A stretch of DNA of 64,000 nt from JAMQPK01 sp963761975 (lineage in GTDB: Bacteria > Acidobacteriota > Vicinamibacteria > Vicinamibacterales > JAMQPK01), in NCBI GenBank assembly GCA_963761975.1, contig CAVXIR010000007.1:310001-374000 (forward strand). Reading direction: 5' to 3'. Below, in pieces: positions 36,692-45,312 of this stretch. Position numbers and translations under genes: made by a program. Below the pieces are notes generated by a model that saw only the letters and a list, made by a program, of their open reading frames with translations, searched no databases and was not told the origin of the DNA. How positions within the stretch are numbered: position 1 is the first letter of the stretch; every line of letters starts with the position of its first letter.

Positions 36692-36791
36692 CCGTTATGG
36701 AGTTGCACACCCTCTGCCACCGGCATTTGTGCGTTTCGCCGCCCTAAACGAGGTGCCTTATCTCACTTTTTGCAACCGTATTCACCGTTGG

Positions 36792-36842
36792 ACTTTCCAC
36801 TTTTTACTTCCTACTTCCTACTTCCTACTTCCTACTTCTCAG
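36792..36842. repeat. Right heptamer array of the IVP cassette
   Basis: ttcctac-type heptamers in at least four exact copies, complementary to the left array at 36252-36302. It ends 6 nt before the nadK stop. The 36692-36791 part of the gap has no gene. Confidence 0.85.
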
Positions 36843-36847
36843 TTTCT

Positions 36848-37729
36848 CTACGCTCCCCATCTCAGCTTTTCTCGCAGCACCTGGAAATATCCCCGCTCTG
36901 ACGCGCGAATCAGACGCAGTGGTTTTGGCGCACGACGCACTGAGACGACGTGATCGCTCTGCAGCGGTAGCAGCGACTGCCCGTCGAACGTGGCGAACAC
37001 TTCGCTCTGATCGTCGTGGATGAGCGGCTGAATGCGGATCTCGCTCGAACCTGGAACGACCACAGGGCGGTTGGTCAGTGTGTGCGGGGCGATTGGCGTG
37101 ATCGTCAATCCGTCGACCTGAGGGTGAACGATCGGGCCGCCGGCAGACAGGTTGTACGCCGTCGTGCCTGTCGGGCTCGCAATGATGAGCCCATCGGCCT
37201 TGACGCGCATCATGAACTCGCCGTCGACCGACACGGACAACTCGATGATGCGCGAGAGCGCCCCCTGCGTGACGACAACGTCGTTCAGCACGATGCGATC
37301 GGCCACGCGACGTGTGCCTGCGTCGACCGCCACCTCCAACATCATGCGCTCTTCGGTTTGTGCCGTGCCGTTGACGGTCGTTTCGAGCGATGCGTAAATT
37401 TCCGGCAATGTCACTTCGGTGAGAAAGCCGAGGCTGCCGAAATTGACGCCCAGAATCGGGATGTCTGATTGCGCCTTCGCGATTCGGCCCGCGGTCCCGA
37501 GCAGGGTGCCGTCGCCCCCGAGCACGACGATGACGTCGACATGGCGAGGCAGTTCGTCTCGATCGATGATGGTGAACTTCCCGTTGGCGCCTGCCGACCT
37601 GGCCAGCGCCGCGGTATCGGGATCGAACACCGGGGCGATGTGTCGCTGCTCGAGCCACGAGGCAATCTGGACAAGATGACTCGCGGCGCGTTCGAGATGC
37701 GCTTTTGCGACAATGCCGACGGCACGCAC
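36848..37729 (-). CDS. nadK: NAD kinase
   Basis: A 293-residue cytoplasmic enzyme that phosphorylates NAD to NADP. The catalytic GGDGTLL motif is at residues 71-77 (Asp73). ILGVNFGSLGFLTE, the LNDVVV equivalent of the NE motif, KADGLIIASPTGTTAYNLSA and GGPIVHPQVDGL are all present. It starts at GTG 37729, sharing one base with the tlyA stop (TAGTG on the minus strand), so it is the last gene of the ymdB-xseA-xseB-ispA-tlyA-nadK operon. Confidence 0.95.
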   Translation of the reverse strand: MRAVGIVAKAHLERAASHLVQIASWLEQRHIAPVFDPDTAALARSAGANGKFTIIDRDELPRHVDVIVVLGGDGTLLGTAGRIAKAQSDIPILGVNFGSLGFLTEVTLPEIYASLETTVNGTAQTEERMMLEVAVDAGTRRVADRIVLNDVVVTQGALSRIIELSVSVDGEFMMRVKADGLIIASPTGTTAYNLSAGGPIVHPQVDGLTITPIAPHTLTNRPVVVPGSSEIRIQPLIHDDQSEVFATFDGQSLLPLQSDHVVSVRRAPKPLRLIRASERGYFQVLREKLRWGA

Positions 37730-38463
37730 TACCCGCGTCCTTTCAAATGCAGGAAGAACTCGCGGTTGCCCGTGTCGCCGGTGATCGGAGATTCGGTCAT
37801 CGCTGCGCGAACCAATCCTACCTCAGCGGCCGCGGCCGCGGCCTCTTCGACCACCCGCGTCTGTACGCTCGGGTCGCGGACGACGCCTTTCTTGCCGACC
37901 TCTGCACGTCCCGCCTCGAATTGGGGTTTGACGAGCGCGACGATGTCCGCGCCGTCGCGGAGCAGCGGCGGAATACGAGGAAAGATGTGACGCAATGAGA
38001 TGAAAGAGACATCGACCGTGACGATGTCGACGAGCGACGGCAGGTCGGGAGGCTCGAGTGTTCGTGCGTTCGAGCGCTCGATCACCACGACCCGCGGGTC
38101 GTTACGGAGGCCCCAGTCGAGCTGACCGTGACCGACGTCGAGAGCAACCACACGGGTCGCGCCGCGTTTGAGCAATACGTCGGTGAATCCGCCTGTAGAT
38201 GCGCCGATGTCGAGCGCCTCGCGTCCGTCGACAGAGATGCCGAACGTGTCGATCGCATGCGCGAGCTTGATGCCGCCACGTCCGACGTACGGATGATCGG
38301 GTTGCTTCAGTGAGACATCGGCGTCGTCGGCCACCTGCTGGCCGGCTTTCTGAGCAGGGCGGCCGTCGACCATGACGACGCCGGACAAAATCAGCGCGCT
38401 CGCGCGCTCGCGCGACTGTGCGAGTCCGCGATTGACGAGCAGCAAATCGAGGCGGACTTTCAA
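37729..38463 (-). CDS. tlyA: TlyA family RNA methyltransferase
   Basis: About 244 residues. The start is TTG 38463 (MKVRLDLLLVNRGLAQSRER); the frame extends to 38508, but that part only translates a GC-rich element. An N-terminal S4 RNA-binding domain (RLDLLLVNRGLAQSRERASA) is followed by an RrmJ-like fold with the SAM loop DIGASTGGFTDVLLKRG and a catalytic-type region VDVSFISLRHIFP. TlyA 2'-O-methylates rRNA of both subunits in some bacteria and was once called hemolysin A. The start has no Shine-Dalgarno sequence and follows gcgacaaataaattg of the element. Confidence 0.9.
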   Translation of the reverse strand: MKVRLDLLLVNRGLAQSRERASALILSGVVMVDGRPAQKAGQQVADDADVSLKQPDHPYVGRGGIKLAHAIDTFGISVDGREALDIGASTGGFTDVLLKRGATRVVALDVGHGQLDWGLRNDPRVVVIERSNARTLEPPDLPSLVDIVTVDVSFISLRHIFPRIPPLLRDGADIVALVKPQFEAGRAEVGKKGVVRDPSVQTRVVEEAAAAAAEVGLVRAAMTESPITGDTGNREFFLHLKGRG

Positions 38464-38466
38464 TTT

Positions 38467-38503
38467 ATTTGTCGCGGGGCCCCACGTCCCGGGCCGCTCG
38501 CGG
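38467..38503 (-). repeat. GC-rich element between ispA and tlyA
   Basis: On the minus strand it reads gcgagcggcccgggacgtgg then ggccccgcgac, ending 7 nt before the tlyA TTG start. It is the same family as the elements before rnc, glnB and hsp20. Confidence 0.7.
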
Positions 38504-38504
38504 C

Positions 38505-39425
38505 TCAATTGCTCCGTTTGATGACCCAGGTGGCAATGTCGGCCAGGCGGCTCTGTTCCAGACCTGCCGAACGCAAGGCTGCAACGGCGCTGTCGTGGCG
38601 TCCGGCAGCGAGACGTCGCGACGCGTCGAGCCCGATTATCGATGGATACGTGGGTTTGCCTGCACGGGCGTCCTTGCCCGCCGTCTTGCCGAGCGCCTGT
38701 GCGCTGCCCTCGACATCGAGGATGTCGTCCACGATTTGGAATGCCAGACCCAGCTGGCGTCCGTATTCGTCGACGGCCCGAATGGATTCGTCGGTGCCGC
38801 CCCCCATAATGGCACCGGCAACCGCTGCCGCCCGAATGAGCGCACCTGTCTTGCGCGCATGCATGTCCTGCAGTGACTGCTCGTCAAAGCTCGTCGATCC
38901 GACGGCTTGCAGATCGATCGCCTGGCCGCCGACCATGCCGCGCGCGCCGGCGGCGACCGCGACCACTTCAATGGCGCGGATTTTCTGCGCGGCCAGCTGT
39001 GGGTCGCGGGGTTCATTCGCCAGCAGCGCAAAGGCTTCGGTGAGTAAGCCATCGCCCGCGAGAATCGCGATGCCTTCGCCGTGCACAATGTGGTTGGTCG
39101 GCCGTCCGCGCCTCAACGAGTCGTCGTCCATGGCGGGCAGATCGTCGTGAATGAGGGAGTACGTATGGATGAGCTCGAGTGCGCACGCGGCCGGCAACGC
39201 GGCGGCGATCGCCTGTTCGGTACTGGCCGATCGAACGACCATGGCTTCGGCGGCTGCGAGCGTCAGGATGGGACGCAGCCGTTTGCCGCCGGCGTCCAGG
39301 CTGTATCGCATCGCGGCGTTCAGACCGGGCGGGCATTCCGGTGCAGACGGGAGAAAACGCGTCAGCGCCGCGTCTATCTGATTGCGCCGAGTGTCGAGAT
39401 ACTCTCCCAGCGAAGCGACCTGCAT
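38505..39425 (-). CDS. ispA: Polyprenyl diphosphate synthase (FPP/GGPP type)
   Basis: A 306-residue all-alpha prenyltransferase. The first aspartate-rich motif is IHDDLPAMDDDSLRRGRPT and the second is QIVDDILDVEG. KTGALIRAA and GKTAGKDA complete the family set. It condenses IPP with DMAPP/GPP to give farnesyl (or geranylgeranyl) diphosphate; the chain-length determinant before the first motif (LELIHTYSLIHDD) suggests the short-chain farnesyl type, but not firmly. It overlaps xseB by 1 nt; a xseA-xseB-ispA order is common in bacteria. dxs, which often follows, is absent. Confidence 0.92.
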   Translation of the reverse strand: MQVASLGEYLDTRRNQIDAALTRFLPSAPECPPGLNAAMRYSLDAGGKRLRPILTLAAAEAMVVRSASTEQAIAAALPAACALELIHTYSLIHDDLPAMDDDSLRRGRPTNHIVHGEGIAILAGDGLLTEAFALLANEPRDPQLAAQKIRAIEVVAVAAGARGMVGGQAIDLQAVGSTSFDEQSLQDMHARKTGALIRAAAVAGAIMGGGTDESIRAVDEYGRQLGLAFQIVDDILDVEGSAQALGKTAGKDARAGKPTYPSIIGLDASRRLAAGRHDSAVAALRSAGLEQSRLADIATWVIKRSN

Positions 39426-39661
39426 TACTTGTCGTCTTTCGAGAAGGCGGCACCGGCAGGGCGCAAATCGCCGCGCTCGTTGAGTATCTCGATACGCTTC
39501 TCGGCTTCCTCGAGCCGCGTATGGCAGAAGCGGGAGAGCTGCACGCCGCGCTCGTAGAGCTCGAGCGACTTCTCGAGCGCAAGATCTCCCTCTTCGAGCT
39601 TCTTCACAATCGTTTCGAGCTCGGCGATCGCCGCCTCGAAATCCTTAATTGTCGAATCCAT
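39425..39661 (-). CDS. xseB: Exodeoxyribonuclease VII small subunit
   Basis: A 78-residue helical protein with the family pattern DFEAAIAELETIVKKLEEGD and ALEKSLELYERGVQLSRFCH. The small subunit coats the extended C-terminal coiled coil of XseA to form the exonuclease VII complex, which digests single-stranded DNA. The start at 39661 overlaps the 3' end of xseA by 17 nt, and its stop overlaps the ispA start. Confidence 0.93.
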   Translation of the reverse strand: MDSTIKDFEAAIAELETIVKKLEEGDLALEKSLELYERGVQLSRFCHTRLEEAEKRIEILNERGDLRPAGAAFSKDDK

Positions 39662-41066
39662 CAGTTTTCACGACCTCGCATTTCAATTCACCTTCAGACA
39701 AAGTGATGCGAACCGTATCGCCCCGCGAGACTTCTGTAGACGAGCGGATGACGTGCGTCCGCGATTCATCCCATACGACGGCGTAGCCGCGTCCGAGGAC
39801 GGCGAGCGGGCTCAAGCTGTCCAAGCGTGCGGCGCAGTTGTGCAGACGGGCTTCGGCGCGATTGTGCCGGCGCAGAGCTGCGGCGCGCAAGCTGCCTTCC
39901 ACTTTCACCAGGCGTGCCCGCACGGTTCCGAGCCGGCGTCGCAAATCGAACTGCTCGAGCTGCAGCCGCAGCGCCTGAAACGCGCGCAGCCTGCGGCTGA
40001 TCGCCGACCGCGCAGCATGTCGCAGCGCGTGCGTCGTCTCGGCGCAGTGACGGCCGCGAAGCGCGAGGCGGGCGGACCAGCCGGCAAATCCGGGTCTGCG
40101 CTCGAGCTGGTGCGCGCGCGATTCCAGTCGCGCGAGAGTGCCCCGCATCGCGCCAGTCAGGCGATCGCTCAAACGCTCGATGTGATTGCAAAAATCCTCT
40201 TTGCGCGCGACGACCATCTCTGCCGCCGCCGATGGAGTCGGCGCGCGCACGTCGGCGGCAAAATCGGCAATGGTCACGTCCGCTTCGTGCCCGACGGCCG
40301 AGATGATGGGCACCGGTGACGCGGCGATGGCTCTCGCTACCGGCTCTTCGTTGAACGCCCAGAGATCCTCGATCGATCCGCCTCCGCGTCCGACAATGAC
40401 CACGTCGATGCCCTTCACCTTCACGATATCCCTGATGCCGCTTGCGACCTCTGCGGCGGCGCCGTCTCCCTGGACGCGAGTCGGGCGGATCACGAGATGC
40501 GCGTTCGGATATCGGCGACCAAGCACCTTGATGATGTCGCGAATGGCCGCGCCATCCAGAGACGTGACGATGCCGATCTTGCGGGGTAGCGCAGGGAGGG
40601 GACGCTTACGCGAGGCGTCGAACAATCCTTCTGCCTGCAAACGCCGTTTGAGTTGGTCGAAGGCGAGTTGCAGCGCGCCCAGGCCATGCGGCTCCATCCG
40701 CTCGCATACGATCTGATACTCACCCTTGGGCTCGTAAACGCTCAGACGGCCGCGCACCACGACGTGAATGCCATCCTCGGGCTTGAACTTCAGCGTGCGC
40801 ACATCCGACCTGAACATGACCGCCTTAATCTGGGCGCCCGGATCTTTCAACGTGAAATACAAGTGGCCCGTGTTCCAAAGCCGGCAGTTTGAAATTTCTG
40901 CCTCGACCCAGACCTCCGAGTACGTCATTTCCAGGACGTTGCGGATGTTCGCGGTGAGGTCGCTGACGGTCATGACCGTCGGTTGACGTTCCCTCACACC
41001 CCCGGTTTTTGCCTCGGTTGGCTTGGGCTCCGGCTCGTCGAACGGCAAATCAAACAGCGAGCTCAT
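39645..41066 (-). CDS. xseA: Exodeoxyribonuclease VII large subunit
   Basis: About 473 residues from ATG 41066 (MSSLFDLPFDEPEPKP); the frame runs 61 codons further without family similarity. The OB-fold N-terminal domain (TVSDLTANIRNVLEMTYSEV, WVEAEISNCRLW, SGHLYFTLKD equivalent TGHLYFTLKD) is followed by the catalytic core (IGIVTSLDGAAIRDIIKVLG, RVQGDGAAAEVASGI, VIVGRGGGSIEDLWAFNEEP, SAVGHEADVTIADFAADVRA) and a long C-terminal coiled coil (RLRAFQALRLQLEQFDLRRR). It forms exonuclease VII with XseB. It overlaps the end of ymdB by 17 nt. Confidence 0.95.
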   Translation of the reverse strand: MSSLFDLPFDEPEPKPTEAKTGGVRERQPTVMTVSDLTANIRNVLEMTYSEVWVEAEISNCRLWNTGHLYFTLKDPGAQIKAVMFRSDVRTLKFKPEDGIHVVVRGRLSVYEPKGEYQIVCERMEPHGLGALQLAFDQLKRRLQAEGLFDASRKRPLPALPRKIGIVTSLDGAAIRDIIKVLGRRYPNAHLVIRPTRVQGDGAAAEVASGIRDIVKVKGIDVVIVGRGGGSIEDLWAFNEEPVARAIAASPVPIISAVGHEADVTIADFAADVRAPTPSAAAEMVVARKEDFCNHIERLSDRLTGAMRGTLARLESRAHQLERRPGFAGWSARLALRGRHCAETTHALRHAARSAISRRLRAFQALRLQLEQFDLRRRLGTVRARLVKVEGSLRAAALRRHNRAEARLHNCAARLDSLSPLAVLGRGYAVVWDESRTHVIRSSTEVSRGDTVRITLSEGELKCEVVKTDGFDN

Positions 41067-41865
41067 GTTCGAGTTCTCTGGCCGAAAGGCTGAGGCGCTG
41101 AATCGACGTGGCCTTTCCGGTCGACTCATCTGCAGCAACGAGGATGCCGTTGAGGCGCGGATTGCCCGCCGCGGTTTCCATGCGTACCGGCATGCCGCGA
41201 AGGAATTTGTCGATGACCGCCGATTTCTCCACGCCAATGACGCCGTCATGGGGCCCGGTCATGCCGACATCGGTGAGATAGGCAGTGCCGCCCGGCAGAA
41301 TCTGCTCGTCCGCGGTCTGGACGTGTGTGTGCGTCCCGACGACGGCAGTGACCTTGCCATCGAGGTGCCAGCCCATCGCGACTTTCTCGGAAGTGGCTTC
41401 CGCGTGGAAGTCGACAAAGATGATGCGCGTGCGCTGGCGCAGCTCTTCGATTTCTTCGAGGGCGCGCGTAAACGGGTTGTCCAGTTCCTGCATGAATACA
41501 CGTCCCATCAGATTAATGACGCCCACGGGGCGACCTTCAGCCGTCCGCGCGAGATACCTTCCACTGCCCGGGACACCGGCGGGGAAGTTGGCCGGACGCA
41601 GCAGCCGGGCCTCGGCCCCAATGTAGTCCACGGCCTCGCGCTGAGCCCAGATGTGGTTGCCGGAGGTCATGACGTCGACCCCCCAGTCCAGCAATTGATC
41701 GCCAATTTCGCGCGTAATGCCCCGGCCGGCCGCCGCGTTTTCCGCATTGGCGATCACCAGGTCCACGGCGTAGTGCTCTATTAAGGATGGGAGCCCCCGT
41801 CGGACGAGCTCTCTGCCCGGTTTCCCCACGATATCGCCCAGGAACAACAGTCGGATTTCGCTCAC
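41050..41865 (-). CDS. YmdB family metallophosphoesterase
   Basis: About 271 residues from GTG 41865; the open frame extends 19 codons upstream into non-coding sequence. The fold is that of calcineurin-like phosphoesterases: FLGDIVGKPGREL (metal site), NAENAAAGRGIT, TSGNHIW, FVDFHAEATSEKVAMGWHLD and VGTHTHVQTADEQIL. Members hydrolyse 2',3'-cyclic nucleotides and influence biofilm and sporulation in Bacillus. It leads the ymdB-xseA-xseB-ispA-tlyA-nadK operon. A TATATT box (minus strand, 41877-41872) ends 6 nt before GTG, suggesting a leaderless transcript. Confidence 0.9.
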   Translation of the reverse strand: MSEIRLLFLGDIVGKPGRELVRRGLPSLIEHYAVDLVIANAENAAAGRGITREIGDQLLDWGVDVMTSGNHIWAQREAVDYIGAEARLLRPANFPAGVPGSGRYLARTAEGRPVGVINLMGRVFMQELDNPFTRALEEIEELRQRTRIIFVDFHAEATSEKVAMGWHLDGKVTAVVGTHTHVQTADEQILPGGTAYLTDVGMTGPHDGVIGVEKSAVIDKFLRGMPVRMETAAGNPRLNGILVAADESTGKATSIQRLSLSARELEHELAV

Positions 41866-41903
41866 GGCCCAAATATAAGGGTGGCGGCTCCTTTTTGCTA
41901 GCA

Positions 41904-41943
41904 CGGGGGTCTGCCCCCGCACTCGTCCCCGGGGTCAGACCCC
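41904..41943. repeat. Two GC hairpins in the ymdB-dnaK gap
   Basis: cggggg-tctg-cccccg (41904-41919) and ggggtc-a-gacccc (41931-41943). They lie between the divergent ymdB and dnaK promoters. Confidence 0.6.
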
Positions 41944-41965
41944 AACTCATTGATTCTGAGCCGGT

Positions 41966-42029
41966 TATAATATGAGTGTCATATAGTCATATTACATGCT
42001 TGACATATACTCAATATCTTGGCTAGACT
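41966..42029 (+). promoter_or_regulatory. dnaK promoter region
   Basis: TTGACA (42000-42005), an 18-nt spacer and TAGACT (42024-42029) ending 6 nt before ATG 42036, so the message would be leaderless. A perfect TATAAT at 41966-41971 may be a second -10. An imperfect inverted repeat atatgagtgtca ... tgacatatactcaatat brackets the -35 and could be a heat-shock operator. Confidence 0.5.
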
Positions 42030-42035
42030 ACCACC

Positions 42036-43936
<1,901 letters not shown>

Positions 43937-43950
43937 GCGTCAGCGGAAAT

Positions 43951-43985
43951 GGCAGATGGTAGATGGCAGATGTCAGATGGCAGAG
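43951..43985. repeat. Heptamer repeat island (ggcagat)
   Basis: Five in-register 7-nt units: ggcagat, ggtagat, ggcagat, gtcagat, ggcagag, just after the dnaK stop. Confidence 0.85.
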
Positions 43986-44061
43986 CCTGATGCATGTTGC
44001 CGCACGAAGCAGATCGATGTCGCAAACAAAGCCGAGCCCCCCGAAGGGGGCGAAGGCACAG

Positions 44062-44085
44062 GTCGCGGGGGTGGGGCCCCGCGAC
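44062..44085 (+). repeat. GC-rich hairpin element upstream of hsp20
   Basis: gtcgcgggg-gtgggg-ccccgcgac forms a perfect 9-bp stem ending 23 nt before ATG 44109. It shares the ggggccccgcgac end with the elements before rnc, glnB and tlyA. Here a GAGGAGG site follows. Confidence 0.75.
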
Positions 44086-44108
44086 ACCTAAATTGAGGAG
44101 GAAACGCT

Positions 44109-44486
44109 ATGGCAATCGTTCGTTGGGATCCGTTTCGTGAGTTCGGTGGTGCGTGGCTGCCTCCCGTGGACATTTACAGCACGGGCGAGCACGAACTCGT
44201 CATCAAGGCCGAGATTCCGGGCATGAGCAAGGATGATCTGGACATCACGGTCGAGAACTTCACGCTGACCATTCGAGGCGAAAAGAAGGCTGAGCAGACC
44301 ATCAAGGACGAGCAGTTCCACCGCGTTGAGCGGAGCTATGGCACGTTCACTCGGTCATTCGCCCTGCCGCACACAGTCGATCCGAACCGGGTAGAGGCCG
44401 AATACAAGGACGGTGTGCTCACCGTCAAGCTGCCTCTTCGCGAGGAGGCGAAGCCGAAACAGATCAAGGTGAATGTCGCGGCCTAA
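44109..44486 (+). CDS. Small heat shock protein Hsp20
   Basis: A 125-residue alpha-crystallin-domain protein. The core runs from PVDIYSTGEHELVIKAEIPG through DDLDITVENFTLTIRGEKKA and the family landmark RVERSYGTFTRSFALP to EAEYKDGVLTVKLPLRE; the C-terminal IxI-type anchor region is KQIKVNVAA. It holds unfolded proteins for DnaK. The start has a strong GAGGAGG site. It is downstream of dnaK, so both are likely heat-induced. Confidence 0.95.
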   Translation: MAIVRWDPFREFGGAWLPPVDIYSTGEHELVIKAEIPGMSKDDLDITVENFTLTIRGEKKAEQTIKDEQFHRVERSYGTFTRSFALPHTVDPNRVEAEYKDGVLTVKLPLREEAKPKQIKVNVAA

Positions 44487-44500
44487 GCCGCGACATTCAC
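44469..44500 (+). terminator. Hairpin across the hsp20 stop
   Basis: A perfect 14-bp inverted repeat gtgaatgtcgcggc / gccgcgacattcac whose 4-nt loop ctaa contains the stop codon. There is no T-tract. It may act as a terminator or an mRNA end-protection stem. Confidence 0.6.
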
Positions 44501-44501
44501 A

Positions 44502-44559
44502 GGGATTAGGGGTTGGGGATTAGGGATTACTAGTTCCCCAATCCACAGCCCCCAACTCC
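44502..44559. repeat. Heptamer island (gggatta) with complementary half
   Basis: gggatta, ggggttg, gggatta, gggatta at 44502-44529, followed by ccccaat/ccccaac-type units at 44535-44559, their rough reverse complement. The word is the complement of the aatcccc array found inside the AMMECR1 gene. Confidence 0.8.
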
Positions 44560-44605
44560 TTAACCACTTGCTTAATCTGCGTAAGTTCTTGTATCCTGTA
44601 AAGTT

Positions 44606-44887
44606 ATGGAACTTGAAACGCCGCAGCAGGACGAAGTCGTCCAGCCTCAGGAAGCCGCCGAGCCGGCCCCTATCGTCTCCAATCGGTTCTTATTCGTCGA
44701 CATCGCCGCCCTTCGAGCCAAGCAGTTGCGACGGGGAGCGCGCGCGCGTCTGGACCACAGCGTGCATGAGGCCCATCCACAACCACATAAGGCCGAACGG
44801 GTTGCAATGGAAGAAGTTCGCCGCCGTCTGGTTCATTACGATCTGCCGCCCGCCAAGCCGGTCGTCAATCCAGAGACTGGCGCGTGA
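44606..44887 (+). CDS. rpoZ: RNA polymerase omega subunit
   Basis: A 93-residue protein. The core NRFLFVDIAALRAKQLRRGA and the later HKAERVAMEEVRRRLVHYDL match the omega fold, where the first helix contacts the beta' C-terminus. Acidobacterial omega proteins share the acidic, Gln-rich N-terminal extension (MELETPQQDEVVQPQEAAEP) seen here. It stabilises the beta' subunit. TATCCT ends 8 nt before ATG 44606 with no ribosome binding site. It overlaps the next gene by 4 nt. The assignment rests on the short motif and family context, so it is not absolute. Confidence 0.78.
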   Translation: MELETPQQDEVVQPQEAAEPAPIVSNRFLFVDIAALRAKQLRRGARARLDHSVHEAHPQPHKAERVAMEEVRRRLVHYDLPPAKPVVNPETGA

Positions 44888-45159
44888 CCTCCCAGGAGCT
44901 CATCGATCTCGGTGTCGGCGCACTCGTCGCGCTCGGCGCGAGCACGGTGTTTGTCCTTGTGCTGTTTCTAGGATTCTGCATCATCCTGGGATTTCCCAAG
45001 CTGCGACCCACCGCGGGTCGCAGGTCGATGGTCATCAGAAGCCTGGAAGAAAAGGTAGGCCAGGAAGCATTCGCCCGTTACATGCCCCCCGATGCGCCGC
45101 GTGGACCTGTCGATGTCCTGAAGACACCCGAACTGATGGAACGGGCAAAAAAAGCATAA
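44884..45159 (+). CDS. Small single-span membrane protein, unrecognised
   Basis: 91 residues with one membrane segment (LGASTVFVLVLFLGFCIILG) and a cytoplasmic-like C-terminal tail (SLEEKVGQEAFARYMPPDAP to LMERAKKA). It starts at GTG 44884, overlapping rpoZ by 4 nt, so it is translationally coupled to it. I do not recognise the family and suggest no function. Confidence 0.6.
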   Translation: MTSQELIDLGVGALVALGASTVFVLVLFLGFCIILGFPKLRPTAGRRSMVIRSLEEKVGQEAFARYMPPDAPRGPVDVLKTPELMERAKKA

Positions 45160-45163
45160 AAGC

Positions 45164-45312
45164 GGTTCGTAAAGTTCGTGAGTTCGTGGGTTCGAACCGC
45201 GCGCGCCGAATCGGCGCGCGCGAACCGCACGAACTGTAACGAACCTACGAACCCTACGAACTTTACGAACCTACCACTTTTTCGAACCTACGAACCTTAC
45301 GAACCTACACTT
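45164..45312. repeat. Compound 8-nt repeat stem between convergent genes
   Basis: ggttcgtaaagttcgt (45164-45179) is perfectly complementary to acgaactttacgaacc (45257-45272). The arms enclose a GC palindrome gcgcgcgccga / tcggcgcgcgc (45199-45221). Further gttcgtga-type units lie left and gaacctac-type units right, up to the gatA stop. It is the longest stem of this class in the window. Confidence 0.85.

Noticed and set aside
36252..36842. CRISPR array reading of the flanking repeats
   Set aside because: Units are 7 nt with no spacers, and the enclosed gene is not a Cas protein.
38464..38508. Extended tlyA start
   Set aside because: The extra 15 codons translate the GC-rich element; the TlyA family starts at MKVRLDLLL (TTG 38463).
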